Assembly (NCBI GenBank): GCA_035566895.1
Contig: DATMQA010000029.1
Span: 6,135-70,134 of the forward strand
From: DATMQA01 sp035566895
Lineage (GTDB): Bacteria; Verrucomicrobiota; Verrucomicrobiia; Limisphaerales; UBA8199
Direction: 5' to 3'
Length of the DNA stretch: 64,000 nucleotides
Shown here piece after piece: positions 24,716-33,176 of this stretch. Position 1 is the first letter of the stretch. Each line of letters opens with the position of its first letter. Position numbers and translations under genes: made by a program. The notes under the pieces are model-generated. The model had not been told where the DNA came from and ran no database searches. It was given only the letters and a program-made list of their open reading frames with translations.

Positions 24716-25633
24716 ATGAATAACCCGCTGGACAGCCGGCAGGTTCGCGCGTTTTGCGTGTTGGCTCGCACGGGGAGCTTTACGCAGGCGGCCCGCGAGC
24801 TGCACGTCACCCAATCGGGCGTAAGCCATGCGATGAAAGCTCTGGAACGCGATGTGGGCTGTCGTCTTTTAGACAGGCTGGGCAGAAAAGTTGTGCTCAC
24901 CGAGGCCGGGGAACAGCTCCTGCATCACGCCAAAAAGATTTTGCAGGAGATGGAAACCGCGCGCGAAACCATGACCCAACTGGGCAAATGGGGGCGGGGC
25001 CGGTTGCGGCTCGGCGCCAGCACCACCGCTTGCCAGCACGTCATCCCGGCCGTGCTGCGAGAGTTCAAGGAAAGCTTCCCCCACCATGCCATCACGATTG
25101 AACCTGGCGACACGCCGGCCCTGGTGGAGTTGCTGCTCCGGCATCGGATCGATCTGGCCCTGACACTCGAGGCCGACAAAGAACCGCAACTTGCCTTCCA
25201 CCCGCTCTTCTCGGACGAACTCCAGTTCATCGTGGGAGCGCTGCATCCCTGGGCCCAGGCCGGCCGCGTCGAACGAGCCCAGATCCCCCGGCAGAAATAC
25301 ATCCTTTACAATAAAACCAGCATCACGTTCCGACTGATCCAAAATTACTTCAGCGGCGAGCAGATGGTGCTCAACACGGTGATCGAGCTTGGCAGCATGG
25401 AGGCGACCAAGGAGTTGGTGAAGCTGGGGCTCGGCGTGAGCATCGTCGCGCCGTGGATCGCGCGCCGGGAAATCGAGGAGGGGTCACTCGTGGCGCTGCC
25501 GCTGGGCCGGCGCAAGCTCGAGCGCCGCTGGGGCCTTCTCCACTGGCACGGCAAACGGCTCAACCTGGCTGAAGAAACTTTTGTTGGCCTGTGCGAATCG
25601 GCGACCACTTTGTTGGAAACGAAAGCGGCCTGA
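24716..25633 (+). CDS. LysR-type transcriptional regulator, divergent from the nitrate operon
   Basis: 305 residues from ATG 24716 (MNNPLDSRQVRAF). N-terminal winged helix-turn-helix is textbook LysR: FCVLARTGSFTQAARELHVTQSGVSHAMKALERDVGCRLLDR. The C-terminal effector domain follows (LRLGASTTACQHVIPAVLREF, HRIDLALTLEADKE, GLGVSIVAPWIARREIEEG). LysR proteins such as NtcB in cyanobacteria and Nac in enterics control nitrogen genes, and its position suggests it activates the nas operon, perhaps sensing nitrite or nitrate. Longer upstream frames read antisense to the nasS-like gene and are rejected. Confidence 0.92.
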   Translation: MNNPLDSRQVRAFCVLARTGSFTQAARELHVTQSGVSHAMKALERDVGCRLLDRLGRKVVLTEAGEQLLHHAKKILQEMETARETMTQLGKWGRGRLRLGASTTACQHVIPAVLREFKESFPHHAITIEPGDTPALVELLLRHRIDLALTLEADKEPQLAFHPLFSDELQFIVGALHPWAQAGRVERAQIPRQKYILYNKTSITFRLIQNYFSGEQMVLNTVIELGSMEATKELVKLGLGVSIVAPWIARREIEEGSLVALPLGRRKLERRWGLLHWHGKRLNLAEETFVGLCESATTLLETKAA

Positions 25634-25645
25634 CCCAGGACTCTT

Positions 25646-26521
25646 TCACACATTGGAACGAAATTGTTCCATTACGGCGGACATATCTTTGTCGCCCTGG
25701 CCGGCGGCGATCGATTGGTTAAAGACTTCGAGAGCGGAAGCTGCCGTTGTCAGTTTGAGCAAATGCTGCTGGCCTTCGGCAATGGCATACCCGAGGTCCT
25801 TGGCCATCAGCCGCAGGAGAAAATTCGGTGTATAGTCGCGCGCGGTCATGCGGTCGGAGAGCGTCCGGAGGAGCGGGCTGCCGGGAGCGCCGGTTGTAAG
25901 GACCTCGATAGCCTGGTCGCGTGTGAGTCCGCCTCTTTCGATTAGGGCGAGAGCTTCGGCAAGGGAGGCGACCTGGACCCCGCAGAGAAAATTGTTGATG
26001 AGCTTAAGCAAGGCGCCGCTGCCGGTCTGACCAAGATGAATAAGCGCGCGGCCCATGGCCGAGAAAGCCGGACGCGCGATTTCCAGCGCGGCGGCGGGTC
26101 CGCCGACGAGGAAGCAGAGTTCGCCGGAGGCTGCCTGTGATTTGCTGCCGGTTACCGGCGCATCCAGCAGCTCACATCCGCCGGCCGAGGCGGCAGCGGC
26201 CAGTTCCTTCACCCACCCCAAGGAGAGCGTGCTCGATTCGACCAATACAGCCCCTTTAGTTGAGCCGGCCAGGGCGCCGTTTTCACCCAACCATATGCTG
26301 CGGGAAGCGGCGTCATCGGCCACCATACTGAAGATGACCTGGGCATGTGCGGCGGCGTCTCGCGGTGTGGCGGCAACTTGCGCGCCCGAGGTCTTTAACG
26401 CGGCGGCCTTCTCCGCACTCCGGTTATAGACCGTCAAAGGGAATCCATTCGCGAGGAGACGGCACGCCATTCCCGCACCCATCAATCCCAGGCCGCAAAA
26501 CGCCACATGAGGTTTTGACAT
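25646..26521 (-). CDS. NAD(P)-dependent beta-hydroxyacid dehydrogenase (GarR/3-hydroxyisobutyrate dehydrogenase family)
   Basis: 291 residues. N-terminal Rossmann fold GLGLMGAGMACRLLANG, then the family pattern DAPVTGSKSQAASGELCFLVGG (substrate-binding DxxVSGG-like) and the catalytic lysine region GALLKLINNFL. Members reduce tartronate semialdehyde or oxidise 3-hydroxyisobutyrate and related acids; the substrate here is not decided by sequence. Follows the dehydratase gene by 3 bases on the same strand, which points to a sugar-acid pathway. It ends convergent to lysR, 12 bases away. Confidence 0.9.
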   Translation of the reverse strand: MSKPHVAFCGLGLMGAGMACRLLANGFPLTVYNRSAEKAAALKTSGAQVAATPRDAAAHAQVIFSMVADDAASRSIWLGENGALAGSTKGAVLVESSTLSLGWVKELAAAASAGGCELLDAPVTGSKSQAASGELCFLVGGPAAALEIARPAFSAMGRALIHLGQTGSGALLKLINNFLCGVQVASLAEALALIERGGLTRDQAIEVLTTGAPGSPLLRTLSDRMTARDYTPNFLLRLMAKDLGYAIAEGQQHLLKLTTAASALEVFNQSIAAGQGDKDMSAVMEQFRSNV

Positions 26522-26524
26522 AGT

Positions 26525-27697
26525 TCATTCAATTACGGTGAACCGTTTGAGTCCCTCTTCATTGATCGTCACGCCGAGGCCGGGAACCTTCTCGTCCAGG
26601 TCAATGAACCCATCTTTGGGCATCGGTTCACCCTTAAAAATGTACCAGAACAACTCGTTACCGACCTCGACATCCACCGGTGGAAAGAATTCCGCCATCG
26701 GCGAGTTGAGGCTGGCCATCACGACATGAAAATTATGCATTTGGCCGGCGTGCGGGATGACGGGCACCGAGTGGGCTTCGGCGAGCGCGGCGATCTTGCG
26801 GGCTTGCGTCAGCCCGCCGACCCGGTTGGTGTCGAACTGGATGTAATCCACCGCGCGCGCTTCCAACAACTCACGAAAACCATAAACCGTAAATTCATGT
26901 TCGCCTCCGGCGATGGGGATTCGGCCGCACCGTTTTAGCTCGGCATAGCCGTGGATGTCGTCCGGGATGACCGGCTCTTCGAGCCAGCGCAGGTTGAAGG
27001 GCTCGAGCAGCGGCAGCATTCGTTTGGCGTAATCGAGATTCCAGCCCATATAAGCGTCCGCCATGATGTCGATGCCGTCACCGACGGTCTCGCGCACGGT
27101 GCGGATCAGGTCGAGATTGCGCTGCATGCCCTCGGCGGCGTCGGTTGGCCCCCAGCCGAACCGGAGTTTCATCGCGCGGTATCCTTCCTTTTTGTAGCGC
27201 GCCGCTTCGGCGGCGAGTTCCTCGAGCGGCGTGCTGTAAAGGCGGCTGGCATAAACGGGGATACGCGCCTTTGTGCGTCCACCCAACAACCGATAAACCG
27301 GCTGCCCGGCGGCCTTGCCAAGCAGGTCCCAGAGGGCGATATCCACCGCGCTGATCGCGACCATGCCAATGCCCCTGCGGCCAAACGCCATGGTTTTTCG
27401 ATACAAGTGTTGCCAGAGGAATTCGAGGTCCCACGGATCCGCTCCGAGCAGCAGCGGTTTTAAGTAGAGGTCGATAACCTGCTTGGTGACGCGCGGCGCC
27501 AGCGCGGCGTTGCCGATGCCCACGAGGCCGTTGTCGGTGAAGATTTCAACGACCAGCCAGCCATGGAAGGTGAAGGTGCCCATCGAGGCCTGCGGCAACG
27601 AAAGGAGGTCCATGGGATTAGTGCAGAAATGGGGCGGCAACGGCACGGTTTTACCGCGCCACTCGACGACTCGTGTCCGAATCTCTTTGATCTTCAT
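26525..27697 (-). CDS. Enolase-superfamily sugar-acid dehydratase (mandelate racemase group, rhamnonate dehydratase-like)
   Basis: 390 residues. Mandelate racemase-type N-terminal capping domain (about 1-130) and a TIM barrel after it. Visible metal ligands and catalytic groups: DAYMGWN at the third strand, EEPVIPDD at the fourth, GGEHEFT at the fifth, and a His in PVIPHAGQMHNFH near the end. This combination (Asp, Glu, Glu, catalytic His) fits dehydratases such as L-rhamnonate dehydratase; the exact acid is inferred only. The start overlaps the end of the MFS gene by 47 bases, so transporter and enzyme are coupled. Confidence 0.87.
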   Translation of the reverse strand: MKIKEIRTRVVEWRGKTVPLPPHFCTNPMDLLSLPQASMGTFTFHGWLVVEIFTDNGLVGIGNAALAPRVTKQVIDLYLKPLLLGADPWDLEFLWQHLYRKTMAFGRRGIGMVAISAVDIALWDLLGKAAGQPVYRLLGGRTKARIPVYASRLYSTPLEELAAEAARYKKEGYRAMKLRFGWGPTDAAEGMQRNLDLIRTVRETVGDGIDIMADAYMGWNLDYAKRMLPLLEPFNLRWLEEPVIPDDIHGYAELKRCGRIPIAGGEHEFTVYGFRELLEARAVDYIQFDTNRVGGLTQARKIAALAEAHSVPVIPHAGQMHNFHVVMASLNSPMAEFFPPVDVEVGNELFWYIFKGEPMPKDGFIDLDEKVPGLGVTINEEGLKRFTVIE

Positions 27698-28976
27698 CGA
27701 TTGATTCAGGGTTGAAGTGCAACGGGCCGATCGCAGGTATGATCAAACAAAGTGCCAGGAAAGCAAGGATGTGAAACGAACCCGCCAGCGCAAACACCAG
27801 GCCGTAACCCGAGCCGTGGTCGAGGAGATAGCCAACCAGTTGCCCGAAAACCACTCCGCCCATGGCGCCCCCAAAACCCACCAGGCCGGCGACGGAACCC
27901 ACCGATGCTTTTTCAAAAATGTCAGCGGGCAGCGTCATGATCAGGGTGGACCAGGATTGCTGCCCGAAATAGGCAAGGCTGAAGAGGGCAATCGCGCCGG
28001 CAGCCGGCACGTGAGGAACAAACAGGATAAAGGGCATCATGGCAGCGCTGACTCCGAGCGCCAGCTTGCGCGCGGTGTTGAGCGAGAAATGGCGCTGCAG
28101 GAGCAAACTCGAAAACCAGCCGCCGCACAGGCAGCCAATGCCGGCGGCCGCGTAGGGAATCCAGGCGAAAGTCCCCACCGCTTTGATGTCGAAGCCGCGG
28201 GCGTCGTAGAGGTATTTCGGGAGCCAGAACAAATAGAAGTACCAGGCGGCATCGCTCAGGGTTTTCGCTATAACCAACCCCCAGGTTTGGCGATAACGGA
28301 AAAGCTGGGACCATTTCAATCCGGCCGGCGCGGCCTGGCTGGCCTGGATGACGGACCGAAGCTGCTGCCGCTCCGCATCGCCCAGTTTCGGATGGTTCGC
28401 CGGCAGAAAGTAGTCCCGGCGCCACCAAACCGTCCACGCCAACCCGAGTGCACCCGTGATAAAGAAAACCCACCGCCAGTTGGCGAAGGACAACACTAGC
28501 GCGATGAGGGGCGGGGCGGCCACGGCGCCCAGCGCGGTGCCGGCGTTCATAATACCCATCGCCGTCGAACGTTCCCGTTCCGGAAACCACTCGGCCATCG
28601 ACCGCGTCGCGGCCGGAAAGCCGCCGCCCTCGCCCATTCCCAGGAGCAACCGGCTCGCAGCGAGCATAGCCAGATTGGCGGCCAAACCGTGGCTGGCGCA
28701 AGCCAGGGACCAGAACGCCATGACGACGGTGAAACCCAGGCGTGTGCCCAGGAGATCCAGCAGCTTGCCCCCGCCGGCATACATCAGCCCATAGGCAACC
28801 AGGAAGGCGGTATTAAGGAACGAAAACCGCTCGTTCGAGATCGGAATATCCTGCTGGATCGCTTTGATTGCCACCGGCAGTGTTTGCCGATCGAGATAGC
28901 TGATCGCGATAGCCGCGCTCACCATGACGGCGATTCGCCAGCGGAGGGCCGGAACCGTTTTGGATGTGCGATCCAT
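27651..28976 (-). CDS. MFS transporter, anion:cation symporter (hexuronate/ExuT-like) family
   Basis: 441 residues with 12 predicted helices. ACS-family motifs: ISYLDRQTLPVA in the first helix, GGKLLDLLGTRLG loop, and RLLLGMGEGGGFPAATRSMAEWFPERERSTAMGI, which is very typical of hexuronate/galactonate/glucarate transporters. A central loop joins the two six-helix halves (FLPANHPKLGDAERQQL). Encoded first in the run transporter-dehydratase-dehydrogenase, so it probably imports a sugar acid that the next two enzymes process. C-terminus overlaps the dehydratase start. Confidence 0.92.
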   Translation of the reverse strand: MDRTSKTVPALRWRIAVMVSAAIAISYLDRQTLPVAIKAIQQDIPISNERFSFLNTAFLVAYGLMYAGGGKLLDLLGTRLGFTVVMAFWSLACASHGLAANLAMLAASRLLLGMGEGGGFPAATRSMAEWFPERERSTAMGIMNAGTALGAVAAPPLIALVLSFANWRWVFFITGALGLAWTVWWRRDYFLPANHPKLGDAERQQLRSVIQASQAAPAGLKWSQLFRYRQTWGLVIAKTLSDAAWYFYLFWLPKYLYDARGFDIKAVGTFAWIPYAAAGIGCLCGGWFSSLLLQRHFSLNTARKLALGVSAAMMPFILFVPHVPAAGAIALFSLAYFGQQSWSTLIMTLPADIFEKASVGSVAGLVGFGGAMGGVVFGQLVGYLLDHGSGYGLVFALAGSFHILAFLALCLIIPAIGPLHFNPESIDEDQRDSDTSRRVAR

Positions 28977-29083
28977 GTGTCTATGGGCTCACAAAAGGCC
29001 AGGCATTACAAGTGACCGCTTTTAGCCGGAACCATGTAGAAGACAACCACAATGGACACAGCGCGGCTGACGCCGCAACCAAA

Positions 29084-29138
29084 GAGTTAAACACCAAGGA
29101 GTTAAATGGGTTAAAAGAGTTAACTGAGTTAAATGAGG
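29084..29138. repeat. GAGTTAAA direct repeat cluster (family B)
   Basis: Five irregular copies of the word GTTAA(A/C), mostly preceded by GA and followed by TGAG/TGGG, within 55 bases. The same word makes an inverted cluster at 41255-41388. Confidence 0.75.
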
Positions 29139-29537
29139 AACAGCACTTTTGCGAACGCACAAGAAATCTTCGCGAGATTGCGCGTTGCGAGGTTTGTTCA
29201 CGTTGTCACGGTTCGGAAGGCGAATTTGTGGATAGCCGCTAAAAGCGGGTCCAGGAAGATGGGTTAATGTGGATGGACAGGAAATGCTGCGCGCGCGCAG
29301 TATGTGTTTTTACCCGCACCGTCGTGTCAAGCCGCTGTTTACGGAGGTTTTTTGAATTTGTAGCCGTGCCCGAGGCGTGCCCCGCTTGGTCCGGCGGGAG
29401 GATGATGGATTAATCCTCAATCCACCAATCCGTACCGATGCCCATGCGCCGCCGAATCCTGTCAGAAGCCACATGATTATCGGTAATTCCCGGATAAAAA
29501 GGATGATAAATCTACAGCCTCTGTCTCGTTTTGCTGG

Positions 29538-29564
29538 CCGTATGTTTATACGGTTGGTATAACC
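29538..29564. promoter_or_regulatory. Two adjacent palindromes upstream of the response regulator
   Basis: CCGTAT-GTTT-ATACGG at 29538-29553 is a perfect inverted repeat, and GGTT-GGTAT-AACC at 29552-29564 overlaps it. TATAAC within the second could act as a -10 box. The position, 25-50 bases before the start, suits an operator, perhaps for the regulator itself. Confidence 0.45.
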
Positions 29565-29588
29565 TGATTGGACAGGTACTATTGCAGT

Positions 29589-30239
29589 GTGAGTAGCAGC
29601 ACCCTGGCCGTCGTGCCCATTCAAGTCGCTATCGTCGAAGATGATGAGGAGATTCGCGCCAATCTCACCCACCGCATCACCGAGAGCGGTTCCCTGCGAC
29701 TCTTGCGCAGTTACCCTGATGCCGAAACGGCCTTGAACGACCTCCCCCGGCACAAGCCGGACGTCGTGCTGATGGATATCAACTTGCCCGGCATGGACGG
29801 CGTCGAATGCGTTCGGCGATTGAAACCCAAGATGCCGGATGCCCAATTCATCATGCTGACCGTTTATGAGGACAACAACCGCCTCTTCAAATCGCTGATC
29901 GCCGGCGCCAGCGGCTACCTTTTAAAACGTACACCGCCCGCCAAGTTGCTCTCCGCCATCCGCGAAGCCCACGAAGGCGGCTCCCCCATGACACCCCAGA
30001 TCGCCCGACGCGTCGTGCTCCATTTCCAACAGGTCCCCGAGCCGTCTTCCGAACTGCAGAAGTTAACTCCGCGCGAAAAGGAAGTCCTTAACCAACTTGC
30101 CAAAGGTTTCCGCTACAAAGAAATCGTGGATAACCTGCATATCAGCCCCGGGACGCTCCACAGCTACATCCGCAACATCTACGAGAAACTCCACGTCCAC
30201 TCCCGCACCGAAGCGGTAGTGAAGCTTCTGAATCGGTGA
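29589..30239 (+). CDS. Response regulator, NarL/FixJ family (REC plus LuxR-type HTH), orphan
   Basis: 216 residues from GTG 29589 (a TTG at 29568 would add 7 residues). Receiver domain with acidic pair (VAIVEDDEEIR), phospho-acceptor Asp in VVLMDINLPGMDGVE, and the conserved Thr and Lys (IMLTVYED; YLLKRTPP). The C-terminal LuxR-type helix-turn-helix reads LTPREKEVLNQLAKGFRYKEIVDNLHISPGTLHSYIRNIYEKLHV. No histidine kinase gene is adjacent. It is 17 bases upstream of the large secreted protein on the same strand, so it may control or be co-transcribed with it; I cannot tell which. Confidence 0.92.
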   Translation: MSSSTLAVVPIQVAIVEDDEEIRANLTHRITESGSLRLLRSYPDAETALNDLPRHKPDVVLMDINLPGMDGVECVRRLKPKMPDAQFIMLTVYEDNNRLFKSLIAGASGYLLKRTPPAKLLSAIREAHEGGSPMTPQIARRVVLHFQQVPEPSSELQKLTPREKEVLNQLAKGFRYKEIVDNLHISPGTLHSYIRNIYEKLHVHSRTEAVVKLLNR

Positions 30240-30256
30240 AAAAGTAGTCGGAATCA

Positions 30257-33037
30257 ATGAACTTCAGGAGTTTGATGTTTGGAGCTTTCTCAGGTGTTTG
30301 GTGTTTGGTGTTTGTTGTTTCCTCTGTTGCCGCCCCCCTCTCCGACCCCGCGGTCGATGCCTACAACGCGCGCATCGGCACCCAAACGTTCGCGGGCGTT
30401 TACAAATTTACGACCAACACCCTGCTGGTGGAAACCGCCCAGGCCATCACCAACCTCGGTAGCGACACCATCAAGATGTACCTCGGCAGTAATTACCCGA
30501 AACAATATCGCTATAACCTGGCGGGCAATGTCACCACGCTCATGACCCTCGCCAAAAACGATCCCAGTTGCCATGCGGTCCTCGACTTGCCTTTCCGCCA
30601 CCTCATCTGCTGGGCCTATCCTTTCTCCAATCCCGACGCGCCCTTTCAGGACGGCAATTACACCTCGACCGAGCAGGCCAATGATTATCGGGAGATGTAC
30701 GACCTGACCAGTTACCTACTGACCAACTACAATAACTCCGGCAAGACTTTTTACCTCGGCCATTGGGAAGGTGACGGCTACCTCAGCGTGAATAACTGGA
30801 CCACCAATCCCAGCCCGGCCGTCGTCTCGAACATGATCATTTGGGAAAACGTCCGCCAGAAAGCGGTGGACGACGCGCGGACCGCCACCGCCCATAATAA
30901 TGTCGGTGTCTTCTACTATCTTGAAGTCAACCGTCCACGCGACGCCATGCTCAATGGCACCAACAACAACGTGCGGATGGTCAATGCCGTTCTGCCTTTT
31001 GTCACCAACATCGATTTCGTCTCCTACTCGTCTTACGACGCGATGAATCTGGACAGCGCCAGCCTGTACACGACGCTGCACTGCATCGAGACGAATACGC
31101 CGCCCATCCCACCCGCCAAAGCTGGTCTCCTGCCCGCACAACGCCTCTGGATTGGCGAGTACGGCTGGGGCGGCAGCCAGACCCCCGCCCAGCAGGAACC
31201 CACCACCCGCGCTTACCTCCAACGCCTGCTCAGTTACACCAACACCTTGCCTTACATCCTGTTCTGGGAGATTTACGACAACGAAACCAACACCGACGGG
31301 TCGCCGAAAAATTTCGATCTCATCGATTCCAGCAACAACAAGGCTCCCTGCTATTATCTCCACTCCTACTTCATCAATGAAGCGCGCCTGTTCACCGGGC
31401 AATTCAAGGAAACCAATGGCCGCTTGCCGACCGATTCCGAGTTCGTTTCACTGGTCTCTTCCAGCTTGAACAATCCCTTGTCCGCGCCCGTTCAGCTCAC
31501 GGTCGTCAATTCCGGTTCCTCTTTGCTCACCGCCAGCGCGGCTCGGGTCGCCGGCGCTCTCACTCAGGGTATTTATGGCGATGACCGCGCGACCGTTTGG
31601 GTCTTTTGGGGAACACAGGACGGCGGCAGCGTTAAAGGCAATTGGGCGCAAAGCCAACTCGTGGGCGTGAACACGAATTTCAATCCGGCGACCTTTACCG
31701 CTACCCTCAGCAACTTAACCGCCAACTCCACTTACTCATTCCGTTTTTACGCCACCAACGCCAGCGGCGAGGCCTGGGCCCCCGCCTCCGGCCAGTTCAC
31801 CACGCCCACGCAGATCAACCCGTCGGCTTTTGCCTGCCGGCTTAAGCTCAGCTTTCCCGGCTACAACCGGGGTGAAACGCTGAGCAACTTCCCGGTGCTG
31901 GTGAACTTGAGCAGCAATTTGAACGGCTTTTCCTACCGCCAATTTGCCTCGCCCACCGGCGGCGACCTCCGGTTCACCGATAGCGGCGGTTTATTTTGCA
32001 TCCCGCACGAGATTGATGAGTGGAACACCAACGGGACCGCGACCGTGTGGGTCAGCCTGCCGCAGTTGTCCGGCACCAACACGTTCATGTGGATGTACTG
32101 GGACAATCCGACCGAGACCAACCCGCCGACGTGGACAACGAATGGGGCGGTCTGGTCGCCCAATTATTACGTTGTTTATCACCTCAAGGAGGGCGGATTT
32201 CCGTATCTCGACAGCGCGCAACAACACCCGGCGCTCTCCGGAGTCGCGGCGGCTTCTACCACCGGCCTCATCGGCAAAGGCGCTGCCTTCAACGGCGCCT
32301 CGGAGTTCCTCGATGGAGGGCCGATCAACCTCGGGAACGCGTTTACCCTATCGGCCTGGGTCAACGTTGCTCCCGCCGCCGGCAGTATTCAAACCCTCTG
32401 GGCCAATCAGCGCGGCGGTTATAGCTCCAATGGATTCGCCTTATTCATCGATGCATACCAAACCACCAACAAAGTGGTGGACTTCGCCAGCGGAGACGGC
32501 GTCAACGGCAATGAGTCCACCACGGCGACCAACTCGGTGAGTTTTGGCCAGTGGCATCTGGTCAGCACTTCGGTCAATCGCAGCGCTGGCACGGTGGAGT
32601 TCTTCGTCGATGGTACTGACCTAGGTAGCTCCAGCCTCGTCGTCTCAGGGTTTGCGAATCAGGCCGACGTCAATCTTGGCCGTTTCACCAATTCCAGTTT
32701 TTACTTCAACGGCACGATGGACGAGGCGCGCATCGCCAATGGAACGCGCTCCTCGAATTGGGTTCGGGCGAGCTGGATGACAGTGGTCTCGAATACCACC
32801 TTCGCCAGTTACTCGGTCGTGAACCCTCGCCCGACGCTTTCGATTTCTGTCTCCGGGAGCGACCCGTTCTTATCCTGGTCAACCGACGCCGGCGTGTTCA
32901 CCCTGTTCACCGCGACGAATCTGATGCCTCCGGTGGCGTGGGTCCCTGCCACCAATGTGCCGGTGCAGTCGAATGGCCAATGGCAAGTGCCCCTCGGGAC
33001 TGCTGCCACGGACAGTCAGTTCTATCGGCTGCAGTAG
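30257..33037 (+). CDS. Large secreted protein: glycoside-hydrolase-like domain, Fn3-like, DUF2341, LamG
   Basis: 926 residues. Signal peptide MNFRSLMFGAFSGVWCLVFVV ending near VAAPL. Residues ~30-400 look like a TIM-barrel hydrolase: IKMYLGSNYP early, FYYLEVNRPRDAM near 225, WIGEYGWGG near 300, and ILFWEIYDNE near 340. Glu at these sites would suit the acid/base and nucleophile of clan-A glycosidases, but this is inference. Residues ~430-525 resemble an Fn3 domain (STYSFRFYATNASGE), ~535-640 is a DUF2341 domain (NFPVLVNLSSNLNGFSYRQF, MWMYWDNP), and ~680-830 a LamG/concanavalin-like domain (FTLSAWVNV, DLGSSSLVVSG, GTMDEARIANG). The end resembles a sorting-type beta module (FTLFTATNLMPPVAW). 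Likely acts on polysaccharide outside the cell. Confidence 0.8.
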   Translation: MNFRSLMFGAFSGVWCLVFVVSSVAAPLSDPAVDAYNARIGTQTFAGVYKFTTNTLLVETAQAITNLGSDTIKMYLGSNYPKQYRYNLAGNVTTLMTLAKNDPSCHAVLDLPFRHLICWAYPFSNPDAPFQDGNYTSTEQANDYREMYDLTSYLLTNYNNSGKTFYLGHWEGDGYLSVNNWTTNPSPAVVSNMIIWENVRQKAVDDARTATAHNNVGVFYYLEVNRPRDAMLNGTNNNVRMVNAVLPFVTNIDFVSYSSYDAMNLDSASLYTTLHCIETNTPPIPPAKAGLLPAQRLWIGEYGWGGSQTPAQQEPTTRAYLQRLLSYTNTLPYILFWEIYDNETNTDGSPKNFDLIDSSNNKAPCYYLHSYFINEARLFTGQFKETNGRLPTDSEFVSLVSSSLNNPLSAPVQLTVVNSGSSLLTASAARVAGALTQGIYGDDRATVWVFWGTQDGGSVKGNWAQSQLVGVNTNFNPATFTATLSNLTANSTYSFRFYATNASGEAWAPASGQFTTPTQINPSAFACRLKLSFPGYNRGETLSNFPVLVNLSSNLNGFSYRQFASPTGGDLRFTDSGGLFCIPHEIDEWNTNGTATVWVSLPQLSGTNTFMWMYWDNPTETNPPTWTTNGAVWSPNYYVVYHLKEGGFPYLDSAQQHPALSGVAAASTTGLIGKGAAFNGASEFLDGGPINLGNAFTLSAWVNVAPAAGSIQTLWANQRGGYSSNGFALFIDAYQTTNKVVDFASGDGVNGNESTTATNSVSFGQWHLVSTSVNRSAGTVEFFVDGTDLGSSSLVVSGFANQADVNLGRFTNSSFYFNGTMDEARIANGTRSSNWVRASWMTVVSNTTFASYSVVNPRPTLSISVSGSDPFLSWSTDAGVFTLFTATNLMPPVAWVPATNVPVQSNGQWQVPLGTAATDSQFYRLQ

Positions 33038-33176
33038 TGAGGTTTGGTTGGGCGGATTGGATCGTTTTCCTGAGATCCTTAATCAATAGCATACGAGGCC
33101 AAGCAAAATGGTGCTGCGAAATCCATTGCGCTTATCCCTTATTTTGGTAAGTTATCCTAAGCACTCGAACGATCAT

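Larger units (their letters stand above)
28977..29588. other. 612-base intergenic region, no gene
   Basis: Lies between the minus-strand MFS gene and the plus-strand response regulator. Holds a GAGTTAAA repeat cluster (29084-29138) and palindromes just before the regulator. Short frames in either strand lack ribosome sites and family resemblance, and one minus-strand frame is mostly a shadow of the regulator. Confidence 0.6.

Noticed and set aside
29084..29138. Possible CRISPR array
   Set aside because: Units are 8-12 bases with no spacers of constant size; no cas genes nearby.
28964..29242. Plus-strand 92-residue frame with KELN repeats
   Set aside because: It only translates the GAGTTAAA repeat cluster and lacks a ribosome site.
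29310..29846. Minus-strand 178-residue frame before the response regulator
   Set aside because: Overlaps the receiver domain on the opposite strand and has no recognisable domain.
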